Counted from the first letter of the stretch, positions 31,946 to 42,914 are shown. The stretch is 64,000 bases of DNA from Epithemia pelagica (GCA_946965045.2 OX337235.1:2923928-2987927); one strand, 5' to 3'. Translations and numbers: made by a program. Notes: generated from the sequence alone by a model not told the origin.

Positions 31946-33721
31946 AATATTCTATATTTTGTTCGTCCTGTTGGTCAATCTCATTTGCCAATACAGGATT
32001 TTCATTGAGTTCTCCTTCGTGATACTGCTCCACTCCTGGATTTTCAGCTGGAGCATTGATTGGACCATCGAAAGGTTCTCCTTCTGCAGCTGGAGCATTG
32101 ATCGGACCATCGAAAGGTTCTCCTTCTACTGATGGTTGGTCGAATACTTGATCATCGTTTTCCACATCCTCCACTCCTTGATCCCCCACTCCTTGATTTT
32201 CCTCCATCTCCTCCATTGGATCACCTATTCCTTCCTCTTCCTCACCGATGACCTCCATACCCAATCCATGGTTTTCATCTTCCTCGTCTACCTCTTCATC
32301 CACTTCTTCTAGCTCGCCGTCAATATACTCTTCATCATACCGAAGATCAATATCTTGCTCTTCTTCGTCAACAATGAATTCCTCATCGTTTGATTCATCA
32401 TCATCATCAAATTCGAGGGCTACAATTCGGTTGTCACGGTTGCCAAATGCCAAATTTGGGTACCGATCTTGCGCATTGGTTAAGTCATACACGCGTTTTT
32501 CGATGCCTTCAGGCATTGGCACAATTGTTGCATGATTCCTGTTGATGATTCGGCCAGTGACTAGGCTCATGAAGTAGTATCCTCCCTGGCGGTTCCCTGT
32601 AGGGCGAAGGGCAATTGCTCCCACTGTTCTTGGTCCCATGTTGTTTGAATGCTGCTCGTGGGTTTGGACGTACTGACCAAATTCAAATTTGCAGTGACGA
32701 TTAAAGTCAATCATTTCCGCAGTTATGAGAGTTCTAGGACTGAGCGTGTTGGAAAGTCCTTGGGATGCTGGAAAAGCGTTCAGCCAATAACAAGCATACT
32801 TTGCCAGCTCAATCACCATAATTCTTGGGACATAGCGAAATGGGAGTGTGTTATATACACAACGCATTCGTTCCTTGAGCGTTCGTATGTATCGCTCCAC
32901 CTCACCAACATGTTCTTCTCTTGAAGTTGGGTTGAGCTTGATCCCAATGTTGTTGAGTGCTGCATTGATCTCTGTCGTATCAAAGGCTCCATCAGCTAAG
33001 AGAACACGTGGTCTCAGATCTCCTCGTCGATATATTGACGCTACCTGTTTGATTGCCGTAATGACAGACTGATCTGTAACTGACGGTAGGGTATGGACTG
33101 TCCCGAACTTGATATTCCGAGAGATGGTGACAAGGAAACCCACGCCATTAACATGCATTACATCCATGCTGAGAACAACATCTTTGTGTTTGTCCGGGAT
33201 GGGGACGTCAACGAGTTCTTGGAATTCCACTTTGTGTGGGCGTCTTCGCGTTGTTTTTCCTTTTAGGGTCCCTATGTCGGGTCCAAAGATTTTCATTGCT
33301 AACTTGACATCATGACTCGTGAATGGGCAATTCGGAAGTAAATTTGAGTCCAGAAACTTACACAGTTCACGGTCACTTGGTCGCCCTACTTTTGCTTGAA
33401 GCGACCGGACTCCCTTAGCACGAGCAACTTCATTCTCCGTATATCCTTGCTTATTCTTAGACACAGTGGTGACTAGGCATGATTTATTATCTGAATTACG
33501 CTCAGTATAATACAAGCCCTCTCCATTTGATTTGAAGCAGTCCACCTGGTCTCCATTTTTGTCATATACTGTGAATGTATCGTTGTCGTCGTTGTACTTG
33601 ATCTTGTGGGTTTTGGTAATGATATAGAATGAGAGGATGTTGACCCAGCCCCCTTGGTCAAACCAGACCGTTCCATAAGGGTCAAATTTGCCTTGAAGTG
33701 CTGTTGTCCTGGATCCCCCAT
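31797..33721 (-). pseudogene. Integrase part of dead copia element
   Basis: The main frame (31797-33545) gives an integrase core with Asp in VLSMDVMHVNG, Asp in LLADGAFD and Glu in HVGEVERYI (D, D, E). After it comes a long acidic, low-complexity spacer with an internal repeat (GEPFDGPINAPA twice). The upstream part (33,473-33,721) is the protease-integrase link, in a different frame because of the 13-bp triplication. Confidence 0.8.
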
Positions 33722-33733
33722 GTCCCCGTATTG

Positions 33734-33772
33734 TTATCTGATGTGGTTATCTGATGTGGTTATCTGATGTGG
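33734..33772. repeat. 13-bp triplication
   Basis: TTATCTGATGTGG three times in a row (33734, 33747, 33760). Two extra units add 26 bp and shift the polyprotein frame; the repeat itself supplies the stop of the gag frame. Confidence 0.9.
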
Positions 33773-34584
33773 GGCCTTGGATGGTTGATTTTGTAGAAGT
33801 TGTGGATTTGAAAAGACATGGACTGTTGCCTGGTTGTCGAGTAGGATCCAGGTCTTGGGTATGTTAGTCTGGGAAGTTGAAAGAGAAAGAACAGGTGAGG
33901 TTGGAATAACAGTTGATATATGGTCAGTATGATTCGAACCTTGTTGATTGGCACCACCTTGGGTGTCACCTTGATTTGTAGTTGTTGTAGTGGTTGTTGA
34001 ATCGGTGATGAATGCAACACCAGTACCTCCATTTGCATTTGTCGTATCATGTTGACTCTGTTGTTCTTGTTTGCTTGACATTCTTGCATCCATGATTGCT
34101 CTAGCGTCGGCCAAGGTAGCTGGATAAATATTCTGTCCATCTAGGAAGTTGTTATGAAGATGAGCTTCATACTCCTTCTGCTGGCATGCTCGAATGAAGC
34201 GATTGGCGATCATTCTTTCTTGAGCTTCTATTGTATCCTCATCGATGGCGTTGCCAGCACGTCCATTTTTCTTAGCAATCTCTTCAACATAGGCAGCATC
34301 ATAGAGGATAATTCCAAGTTCCTCTATCACTTTCACCTTCGCCTTAAACACTTCATAGAACTGGTGGACACTCTGACCAGGATGCCGTTTCAAGTGATAA
34401 AAGTCAAACCAGATTTGATCCATTGCCATTCCAGTGTAAACTCTCCCAGGCTGGTAGGTGAAGGTAGTTGTTTTTATGAGCTGCAATAACTCAATCCCGT
34501 CTCTCTTGGTTTGAATTGATCCAAAGTCTTTGTGAGCACGAAGTTTATCCTTGAGGAGTTCTGTTGACTGTCCCAATATAATAC
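33734..34584 (-). pseudogene. Gag and protease part of dead copia element
   Basis: 280 aa open from the insertion site. Gag has the copia helical core (GRVYTGMAMDQIWFDFYHLK, QSVHQFYEVFKAKV) and the block ends with a protease motif ILLDNQATVHVF. There is no CCHC knuckle. The frame continues across the nested element into 42,915-43,327. Confidence 0.8.
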
Positions 34585-34589
34585 TATAT
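34585..34589. repeat. Target-site duplication TATAT (left)
   Basis: TATAT directly before the 5' LTR; the same five bases follow the 3' LTR at 42910-42914. Confidence 0.85.
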
Positions 34590-35347
34590 TGTTAGGATTC
34601 TCACCGAAAACTAGGTGGCGAAACCTACAACTCATCGAATGATGCTAGTATTTTATGGCATCCGATGACATTTTCCTAAAAGTGAGAAAAGAATGTCGGC
34701 ATGCTCGCGAAACTATAAATTTGGCCACGGCATGCTCGCAGTGCACGCGTTATCGGCGACCGCTCGGATATTAACTATGGCCCAACACGTGCGCGCCCAA
34801 AACTATCAAGTGCGCGCCTCTACTATCCGAGTACGCGCATCCACGATTCGACCTAACGGTCTATGTAATCAAAGCACGAATCACGATCACGCGAGACCAT
34901 ATCTCTGTTCCCACAAATCCAAGAATGCAAACAGCAACGCGCCCAGGACAAGACCTATACCACGACAAAGCAAGAGCTGTTGCATCCCATACATGTTATC
35001 CATCACCCTATACATTCAATATACACCAATGCCGGTCTACTCCAACCAGTGAGGACCTATCACACCAGATCCATGGCCGTATGCAAGAGCCAGGACTTCG
35101 GCACCATCAACCACCTTAGTTAGTAATCGTCTCACAATCATTAATATCACCATTTTAACACTCATCTTAAGACTTACCTCTTATCAGTGGACCGACTGCC
35201 CCCACCCACGGCGGACTTCGACTTGCAACTCTTCTCTGACCCGTGGAGGATTGTTGTATCGGTTGGTGATTCGATTGTCGGCTCAGCGAGCCTTTTACCT
35301 ATCCTAACTATCTGTCTAACCCCTGTTGAATCGAGAGAAGTTTATCA
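34590..35347 (+). repeat. 5' LTR of young copia element
   Basis: Starts TGTTAGGATTCTC and ends GAAGTTTATCA. It contains a 119-aa open frame also present in the other LTR; since both LTRs are near-identical this does not argue for coding. Repeats of GTGCGCGCC and CGAGTACGCGCATCC occur near 34788-34850, possibly promoter elements. Confidence 0.95.
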
Positions 35348-35385
35348 GATTAACAGTCTCAACGTTTATTTCCGAGAAGCTTTCG

Positions 35386-36141
35386 ATGTCTCACGACGAT
35401 TCCAACCTCTCTATTCGACACATCTTTCATTCCTTCCAACAAAGCGGGGAGGAACTCCATCCACCCGTGGCCCATCCGGGCGAGCCCTTGATTGAAACTC
35501 CGAAACCGACCCCGACTCAGGCCAGTGCTCCGAATCCCTTCCAGACCCCGGACCAAGTGGTCCAGCCTCCTTCGATCCCGACTCAACCTTCGACTCCGCC
35601 TCGCCGTTTGAACCCTACTCGCACCCGACGTACGAGCCGTCTTCTTACTGCTCATATCCGACACTTCCGCGAGCCGACTGAGTCGACTACCGACCCCGAC
35701 GTGATCCGTTCCACAACCGAACGCGAGATCGATTTCCAGTCCGTCCAACCCGTGACTGACCTTGAGGACATCCAACGACTTCTCGACCTCTTGAACCAGT
35801 GCTCGAGACGCCGTTTCATTGTCCAAGCCCTGTTGGGCAACCCTGTGGAACCCATCCGTATTCGATTCATCTCCTTTGAACGTCCAACCAACTACTTCCA
35901 CACCATCTGGATCGTCAACTCGACGACGAATCCGCTACCTACCCCGACTACTCGTCTCGACGAGTACGTCTCCTTTGTTCACGAGATCCATCTCTGCCAG
36001 GATTTCCGTGCGACTATCTACCCTCTCTTCACTCAACACGTGAACCACTTGTTGGAAGACGACGACGTTGAAGAACTAGCCACTACAGTGACCGATTCCG
36101 CATCTCGTCTTCAGTACCGAGCCGAAAGTGACCAAGAATAA
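35386..36141 (+). CDS. Extra ORF of young copia element
   Basis: 251 aa from MSHDDSNLSIRHIFHSF; the frame is open back to 35326. It is placed between the 5' LTR and gag-pol, where ordinary Ty1/copia elements have only leader. The N-terminal 100 residues are Pro/Thr-rich with a basic PPRRLNPTRTRRTSRLL patch. The rest looks globular (EDIQRLLDLLNQCSRRRFIV, IRIRFISFERPTNYFHTIWI) and ends acidic. No known domain. It could be a separate structural or regulatory protein made from a subgenomic or spliced RNA. Confidence 0.7.
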   Translation: MSHDDSNLSIRHIFHSFQQSGEELHPPVAHPGEPLIETPKPTPTQASAPNPFQTPDQVVQPPSIPTQPSTPPRRLNPTRTRRTSRLLTAHIRHFREPTESTTDPDVIRSTTEREIDFQSVQPVTDLEDIQRLLDLLNQCSRRRFIVQALLGNPVEPIRIRFISFERPTNYFHTIWIVNSTTNPLPTPTTRLDEYVSFVHEIHLCQDFRATIYPLFTQHVNHLLEDDDVEELATTVTDSASRLQYRAESDQE

Positions 36142-36225
36142 GTAACTTTACGTAGTTTCTACACCAAACCAGACACAAGACCGAGTTCCGTCCAAGACTT
36201 AAACTCAACGCACATCCGGGTACCC

Positions 36226-36475
36226 TTGGTCGCACAACACGCCACACATTCCCTTCAAATCGCGAAAATTCGGCGAAAATTTGTTGAAACTCGGCGAAAA
36301 TTTGTCGGAATCAACGGAAATTTCCAGGAGTCGCACATCACAACACACATCCGGGTATCACATACGTGGTACATACGTGGCACACGTGGTACATCCGGGT
36401 TCACATCACATCACACATTAAATAAACCACATCACACCGCACATTAAATAAACATCGAACCAACCAAATAACATC
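36226..36475 (+). promoter_or_regulatory. Repeat-rich leader before gag-pol
   Basis: Holds TCGGCGAAAATTTGT twice (36270, 36291; 21-bp period), several ACATCCGGG and TACGTGG repeats (36330-36410), and CACATTAAATAAAC twice just before the gag-pol ATG. Could be packaging or translation signals of the element. Confidence 0.6.
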
Positions 36476-39400
36476 ATGGAAGCGACACCTCCCAAGACAC
36501 CGTTTACTCCTCCTGAGGACAAGTCAAGTCATATAACCGACCAAGATCTCTTCGACCATATAACTAAAGGCATCTTTGGTTGTAATGATGAACGAGCCCA
36601 ATCACTTCAAAAGTGGATGCGACATCATGGTTTTGAACATATCCTTCATGTCCTCGACCATGTTGCAACTGATCCCGAGGAGACACTCAAGGATCTCATG
36701 CAATACAAGGTTGGAAAGCAAGTCAACGACCTACAGACAAGTACAAGATTACAACTCAAACTAATGGCATATTGGTTACTACAACAACGGCAACTCCAAC
36801 ATGGAAAACTACCCCGTGCTACATGGATGAACCTCACGAGGGACCAATATGACGATTGGAGGATCAACACCGACTTTACCAAGTCTGGTATGAACCAAGA
36901 CCCAATTTCTCCTCTGAAATCACCTGCACACTCCGTATCATCCCGATCTCCCACTACATCCTCTACAACATCTCAATCCATGTTAGATCTCTCTGCTTTC
37001 AAGAAAGGAACCAAAAGAGATGCAACAGCATTTGAATCATTCAAAGACGAACGATATTTTGATTCGTTTTGGCGTGTATTCAAATCAACTGCGAAAGCAC
37101 AAGGATTGTCGAATGTTCTTGATTTCGATTACAAGGTACCCAAGGATGACGAATGCGCAGAGTTACTTTTCCGAGAACAACAAGTCTTTGTCTATTCTGT
37201 ACTTGTACGTATTATCCAAACCGACCAAGGAAGAGCATATGTTCGAGAACATGAACATGATGAAGATGCAAGAGCCGTCTTGAAGAAACTCCATGTTCTA
37301 CACACTGAATCTGATCTAGCTAAGCGAGAAGTGTTACGCCTAACAAGCTACATTTCGAATCTTCGACTGGATGATTCTTGGCGTGGTACAACTCGTCAGT
37401 TTCTCCTACATTTTCAAGAACAGCTACGACTTCTGGATAACCTTGTACCACTGTCGGATCGTATCCATGACCATACAAGGATGACCTTCCTTATGCAAGC
37501 TGTTGAAAAGGTACCTGATTTAAGACGAGTCAAGATCTTGGATAACGTTGTCAACACAAAATCTGGAGCCAAGTCTCTCTGTTATCAATCATATTTCCGC
37601 CTGCTTCTTGATGCTGCTTTTGACCATGACCAAGCTACCCGAACTTCTGCGTCTAACCGCCGTCGTCATGTAAAGCAACATGAATTTCAGTTGGATGAAC
37701 CTTTTGAACCAGTCGAGTCCCCTGACTACCAGATCAACAACACGAATATCCAATCCGAAAAGTCCCCAACTTCGTCGAAAATCAGCCTTCCAAGAGATGT
37801 ATGGTTTAAACTCTCTGAAGAGGATCGGCAAATTATTGTCGACTTCAATAAATCCGTCCAAGATTCCCCGACAACTCCACGCAAGGTCCAAACACATTCT
37901 CTTGACATTGATCCTGAACCAGACCCTGATCCTGATGCCAACAACATTGGTGATACCCATCAAGATGCACCAGAACAAGATCCATTCGATACATCCTCTG
38001 ATCCGGTTACCCAGTTCGTACACCAGGCTATTGCATCGACAGATATCAATCATCCAGCATCTGACCTCAGCAACATCTTGTCAACTTCTACGACAAAATC
38101 AAGTCCTAAAGTCAAGTTCAAGTCTTCTGCTGATCACAAGCAAAAGGTTCATATGTCACGATATCTATTCTCCCGCAAATCCACCTTTTCTGGTAATCAA
38201 CTCATCGATCGAGGTGCCAATGGAGGCCTTGCAGGATCTGACATGCGTATCCTTGCCAAAACCGGACGTCATATTACCATCGTAGGTATTGACAATCATG
38301 AATTGACTGGCCTTCCAGTTGTTACCTGTGCTGCCAAGTTTGATACAAGTGATGGACCCATTATTGGTATCTTCAATGAGTATGCCCACTATGGAAAGGG
38401 TTTATCTATCCATGCCCCAGCGCAATTTGAACATTTCGGCCTATCTGTCGACGAACGATCCGTCAAGGTTGATGGCAAACAACGCATTACTACCCTTGAT
38501 GGACGCGCATTGCCCTTACGAATCAAGGATGGCCTTGCATACATTCAATCTCTGGGAATCCCTTCTGATGACGATATGGATAAATATCCGCATATTGTGT
38601 TCACTTCACCCCATATCTGGGATCCTTCTGTACTTGACCATACCCATCCAGACCCCCATCACGACCCTGCACCGAACTGGACATCTGTGGAGACTGATGG
38701 TAGTATGGAAACGTACCCCTATGACCAATATGGGGAGTATACCGATCGCGTTGTATGCACTTTGAATCTCCTCCTTGATCTCCCATATGATCATGGCCCC
38801 GATACACCTTCCTTCTTTTCCATCTATGCTGATCAAGATGGCAACGACCCCACACTTCATGCGTCTGTCCACAAACTCTACAAGGAACAATACGACTGGA
38901 AGAAATTTCGCCCTTTCTTTGGGTGGCAATCGGAAGACGTAATCGCCGATACGTTCAAGCATACAACTCGTCATGGACACATTTCCTTTGACCAGGACAC
39001 TTTGAAGAAACACTTTAAGGCCCGGAATCCTATCCTTAACCTACCACGACGGCATGAACCCGTTGCCACTGACTCCATCTTCTCCGACACCCCGGCTGTT
39101 AACCATGGTGGCAAGATTGCTCAGATTTTTGTTGGTCGTGATACTTTGGTTACTGACATTTATGGTATCAAGTCTACCAAGCAATTCGTCAATACCCTCC
39201 AGGATAACATTCGTACACGTGGTGTCATGGAGACTTTGATCAGTGATGGTGGTTCGTCACTTATTTCCCACAAGGTCAAGGATATTCTTCGCACCCTTCT
39301 GATTGGTGAATACCGTTCCGAGCCCTATCATCAACACCAGAACAAAGCTGAGAACCGCTACCAGACCGTTAAGCGTATGACCAATGCTATCATGAATGCC

Positions 39401-42157
39401 TCCGGTTGCCCTGCTTCTGCATGGTTACTTTGTTTAGAATATGTGTGTGACCTCCTCAATCACACTTCCTCTCCCACCCACTCTGGCCGCACCCCTCTTG
39501 AGGCTCTTACCGGTACCCCACCCGACATTACCCATCTCCTTTTCTTTCCTTTCTGGGATGAGGTCTACTATCGTGTCGACCCTTCTGAACCTACCTCCGG
39601 TTCTTACCCTTCGTCTCCCGACGAGAAGATTGGCCACTGGGTTGGTTTTGCCCACAATGTTGGTGATGCCTTTACTTGGAAGATCCTCACTGCCGACAAC
39701 ATCATCATCTACCGTTCCGCTGTCCGTCGCGTTGCCTCCACTACCCCCAACCTTCGTGTGGATATCTCTTCAGGGGAGGAGTCGCCGCATAAACCCACTG
39801 ACAAGCAAGGTGACACTGTATTTATTCGCAGCAGAAGTGAAGACCCATCCACACCTATGCCAACAATTGACTACGACGATTTAGTTGGACGCACATTCCT
39901 TTGTGACACTGAAGAGAATGGGGAGCGCCACCGAGCACGAGTAATCAAACGAGTTGTCGACCTGGAACAAGATGCAACCAAACAAGAAGATCGACTCAAA
40001 TATATCTTTCGCAAGTCTAACTCCAATGTTGATGAGATGATCTCCTACAACCAGCTCATGGAATACATTGAAAGGGATAATCAAGCCCAAACGACAGGGG
40101 ATAGTCTCTTCCGATTCAGAGACGTTATTGCACACCAAGGACCTTTGAACTCAAGCGACCCAGACTATAAAGGGAGTAAATATAATGTCCTTGTTGATTG
40201 GGAGACTGGGGAGACGACATACGAACCTCTATCTCTTATTGCAAATGATGACCCCATCACAGTCGCCATCTATGCCAAGAAAAATGGTTTGCTGGACCTA
40301 CCTGGGTGGAAACATCTCAAGCGATACGTCAAGACAAGCAAAAGACTCATTCGAGCAGCTAAACAATCCAGGATCAAACAAGTTCGTCGCTCTATCAAGT
40401 ACAAGTTTGGTTTCCAAGTACCTCGCACCTATGAAGAAGCAGTGGAACTAGACAAGCAATTTGGGAACACGAAATGGCAAGACGCAACAGAATTGGAACT
40501 CTCACAGATCCAATCGTATAACACTTTCAAGGACCATGGAAAAGCCAAGTTCATTAATGGGAAATTGGCCAATGCACCAGAAGGATATCATAAGATAAGA
40601 GTACATCTGGTCTTTGATGTCAAGCATGACGGAAGGCACAAGGCACGACTTGTCGCAGATGGACACCTCACCAAGGAACCCGTTGAGACCATCTATTCAG
40701 GGGTTGTCTCCATTCGCAACCTTCGCATTGCCATATTTCTTGGAACCATGAACGACATGGAAATATGGGGAGCAGATATTGGGAACGCATACCTAGAAGC
40801 ATTGACAGGAGAGAAGATTTTCATCATTGCAGGACCAGAGTTCAAGGAGTTAGAAGGACATATCTTGATCATCTACAAGGCATTATATGGTCTCAAATCC
40901 TCAGGTGCTCGCTGGCATGACAAACTGTTTGATGTTCTCATTGATATGGGATTTTCTCCAAGCAAGGCTGACCCTGATATTTGGATGAAGAAGGCTCCTG
41001 GAGAAGACTGTTATGAATACATCGCTGTATATGTTGATGACTTAGCTATCGTTGCCATGGACCCTGAAGCTGTCTGCAAGATCTTTACAGACAAATACAA
41101 CTTCAAACTCAAAGGAGTCGGACCTATCGAGTATCATTTGGGGTGTCGTTATACCACAGATCCAGACGGTACACTTGTGTCTGACCCACGAAGGTACATC
41201 GAGAAGATGATGGATACCTATGAGCGATTGTTCAATGAGAAACCCAAGAAAGCAAAGCCGCCAGTCATTGCTAACGATCATCCTGAACTCGATGACTCTG
41301 AGCTCTTAGATGAAGAAGGGACCCAGCATTTCCAGACTCTTATTGGGCAACTGCAATGGCTAATTACCATTGGCCGTTTTGATGTCTTCCCGGCTACCAT
41401 GACTCTATCAAGGTTCAGAGCTGCTCCAAGGATTGGTCATTTGAAGCGAGCTAAGCGCATCTATGGATACCTCATGTCATTTCCTGATGGGTCTATCAGA
41501 TTCCGCACTGGGGAGCCAGATTTATCAGCTTTACCTATCCAAGAATACGATTGGAGTCGTACCGTATACATGGACGCCAAGGAACGTATCCCTGAGGACT
41601 GTCCAACCCCACTTGGGCGCTTTGTGACAACTATACATTATGTCGACGCAAATCTCATGCATGATATGGTTACTGGGAAAGCAGTTACAGCCATCTTGCA
41701 TTTTGTAAACGGTACACCCGTGGACTGGTACAGTAAGCGACAAGCCACAGTGGAGACAGCCACGTATGGATCTGAATTTGTTGCCGCAAGGACTGCAGTT
41801 GATCAGATCACGGAGCTACGCCTTACACTCCGATACTTGGGAGTCCCTCTACGAGAGAAGAGTTACATGTTTGGAGATAACCGCTCTGTCGTTATCAATA
41901 GCACCGCACCACACTCAATCATCTCCAAGAGGCACCATCTCCTATCCTACCACCGAGTCCGTGAAGCTATCGCTGCAAAGTACGTCGCATTCTACTGGAA
42001 AGATGGAAAGACAAACCCAGCTGATATCCTCAGTAAACATTGGGAATTCGCCGCAGTTTGGCCCATGCTCAGATCTTTGTTATTCTGGAGAGGAAAAATC
42101 CAGGAAAGTGATGAGGGAATTGACAATCCTCATTCGACGAATTGTGGGGAGTGTTAG
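36476..42157 (+). CDS. Ty1/copia gag-pol polyprotein
   Basis: 1,893 aa, uninterrupted. Gag (1 to about 540) has no CCHC knuckle. The protease site is LIDRGANGG with D578; most copia proteases read D-S/T-G. The integrase core follows with D866, D924 and E959 (ATDSIFSD, ISDGGSS, KAENRYQ). RT runs from about 1390 with WGADIGNAYLEA, LYGLKSSGARWHDKL and the active site Y1519-VDD. RNase H begins near 1720 (HYVDANLMHD) and includes GSEFVAARTAVDQI and GDNRSVV, ending with the typical PADILSKHW. The stop codon lies in the first six bases of the 3' LTR. All catalytic residues are present, so the element may still be active. Confidence 0.97.
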   Translation: MEATPPKTPFTPPEDKSSHITDQDLFDHITKGIFGCNDERAQSLQKWMRHHGFEHILHVLDHVATDPEETLKDLMQYKVGKQVNDLQTSTRLQLKLMAYWLLQQRQLQHGKLPRATWMNLTRDQYDDWRINTDFTKSGMNQDPISPLKSPAHSVSSRSPTTSSTTSQSMLDLSAFKKGTKRDATAFESFKDERYFDSFWRVFKSTAKAQGLSNVLDFDYKVPKDDECAELLFREQQVFVYSVLVRIIQTDQGRAYVREHEHDEDARAVLKKLHVLHTESDLAKREVLRLTSYISNLRLDDSWRGTTRQFLLHFQEQLRLLDNLVPLSDRIHDHTRMTFLMQAVEKVPDLRRVKILDNVVNTKSGAKSLCYQSYFRLLLDAAFDHDQATRTSASNRRRHVKQHEFQLDEPFEPVESPDYQINNTNIQSEKSPTSSKISLPRDVWFKLSEEDRQIIVDFNKSVQDSPTTPRKVQTHSLDIDPEPDPDPDANNIGDTHQDAPEQDPFDTSSDPVTQFVHQAIASTDINHPASDLSNILSTSTTKSSPKVKFKSSADHKQKVHMSRYLFSRKSTFSGNQLIDRGANGGLAGSDMRILAKTGRHITIVGIDNHELTGLPVVTCAAKFDTSDGPIIGIFNEYAHYGKGLSIHAPAQFEHFGLSVDERSVKVDGKQRITTLDGRALPLRIKDGLAYIQSLGIPSDDDMDKYPHIVFTSPHIWDPSVLDHTHPDPHHDPAPNWTSVETDGSMETYPYDQYGEYTDRVVCTLNLLLDLPYDHGPDTPSFFSIYADQDGNDPTLHASVHKLYKEQYDWKKFRPFFGWQSEDVIADTFKHTTRHGHISFDQDTLKKHFKARNPILNLPRRHEPVATDSIFSDTPAVNHGGKIAQIFVGRDTLVTDIYGIKSTKQFVNTLQDNIRTRGVMETLISDGGSSLISHKVKDILRTLLIGEYRSEPYHQHQNKAENRYQTVKRMTNAIMNASGCPASAWLLCLEYVCDLLNHTSSPTHSGRTPLEALTGTPPDITHLLFFPFWDEVYYRVDPSEPTSGSYPSSPDEKIGHWVGFAHNVGDAFTWKILTADNIIIYRSAVRRVASTTPNLRVDISSGEESPHKPTDKQGDTVFIRSRSEDPSTPMPTIDYDDLVGRTFLCDTEENGERHRARVIKRVVDLEQDATKQEDRLKYIFRKSNSNVDEMISYNQLMEYIERDNQAQTTGDSLFRFRDVIAHQGPLNSSDPDYKGSKYNVLVDWETGETTYEPLSLIANDDPITVAIYAKKNGLLDLPGWKHLKRYVKTSKRLIRAAKQSRIKQVRRSIKYKFGFQVPRTYEEAVELDKQFGNTKWQDATELELSQIQSYNTFKDHGKAKFINGKLANAPEGYHKIRVHLVFDVKHDGRHKARLVADGHLTKEPVETIYSGVVSIRNLRIAIFLGTMNDMEIWGADIGNAYLEALTGEKIFIIAGPEFKELEGHILIIYKALYGLKSSGARWHDKLFDVLIDMGFSPSKADPDIWMKKAPGEDCYEYIAVYVDDLAIVAMDPEAVCKIFTDKYNFKLKGVGPIEYHLGCRYTTDPDGTLVSDPRRYIEKMMDTYERLFNEKPKKAKPPVIANDHPELDDSELLDEEGTQHFQTLIGQLQWLITIGRFDVFPATMTLSRFRAAPRIGHLKRAKRIYGYLMSFPDGSIRFRTGEPDLSALPIQEYDWSRTVYMDAKERIPEDCPTPLGRFVTTIHYVDANLMHDMVTGKAVTAILHFVNGTPVDWYSKRQATVETATYGSEFVAARTAVDQITELRLTLRYLGVPLREKSYMFGDNRSVVINSTAPHSIISKRHHLLSYHRVREAIAAKYVAFYWKDGKTNPADILSKHWEFAAVWPMLRSLLFWRGKIQESDEGIDNPHSTNCGEC
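42144..42151 (+). promoter_or_regulatory. Polypurine tract of young copia element
   Basis: GTGGGGAG immediately before the 3' LTR, the usual primer site for plus-strand DNA synthesis. Confidence 0.8.
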
Positions 42158-42909
42158 GATTCTCACCGAAAACTAGGTGGCGAAACCTACAACTCATCGA
42201 ATGATGCTAGTATTTTATGGCATCCGATGACATTTTCCTAAAAGTGAGAAAAGAATGTCGGCATGCTCGCGAAACTATAAATTTGGCCACGGCATGCTCG
42301 CAGTGCACGCGTTATCGGCGACCGCTCGGATATTAACTATGGCCCAACACGTGCGCGCCCAAAACTATCAAGTGCGCGCCTCTACTAGCCGAGTACGCGC
42401 ATCCACGATTCGACCTAACGGTCTATGTAATCAAAGCACGAATCACGATCACGCGAGACCATATCTCTGTTCCCACAAATCCAAGAATGCAAACAGCAAC
42501 GCGCCCAGGACAAGACCTATACCACGACAAAGCAAGAGCTGTTGCATCCCATACATGTTATCCATCACCCTATACATTCAATATACACCAATGCCGGTCT
42601 ACTCCAACCAGTGAGGACCTATCACACCAGATCCATGGCCGTATGCAAGAGCCAGGACTTCGGCACCATCAACCACCTTAGTTAGTAATCGTCTCACAAT
42701 CATTAATATCACCATTTTAACACTCATCTTAAGACTTACCTCTTATCAGTGGACCGACTGCCCCCACCCACGGCGGACTTCGACTTGCAACTCTTCTCTG
42801 ACCCGTGGAGGATTGTTGTATCGGTTGGTGATTCGATTGTCGGCTCAGCGAGCCTTTTACCTATCCTAACTATCTGTCTAACCCCTGTTGAATCGAGAGA
42901 AGTTTATCA
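42152..42909 (+). repeat. 3' LTR of young copia element
   Basis: 758 bp, matching 34590-35347 except for one base seen. TATAT target copy follows. Confidence 0.95.
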
Positions 42910-42914
42910 TATAT
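42910..42914. repeat. Target-site duplication TATAT (right)
   Basis: Perfect match to 34585-34589. Confidence 0.85.

Larger units (their letters stand above)
34590..42909 (+). mobile_element. Intact young Ty1/copia retrotransposon (nested)
   Basis: 8,320 bp. LTRs 34590-35347 and 42152-42909, each 758 bp, TG...CA ends. I see one difference between them (ACTATCCG versus ACTAGCCG), so the insertion is recent. It has an extra ORF, a 1,893-aa gag-pol without stops, a polypurine tract and a perfect TATAT duplication. It lies in gag of an older copia element of opposite direction. Confidence 0.97.

Noticed and set aside
34693-35052. 119-aa open frame in both LTRs of the young copia element
   Set aside because: Identity is explained by LTR duplication, not by selection; no domain.
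35359-35901. 180-aa minus-strand frame in the copia leader
   Set aside because: Antisense of the extra plus-strand ORF, Arg/Ser-rich as expected of a shadow.
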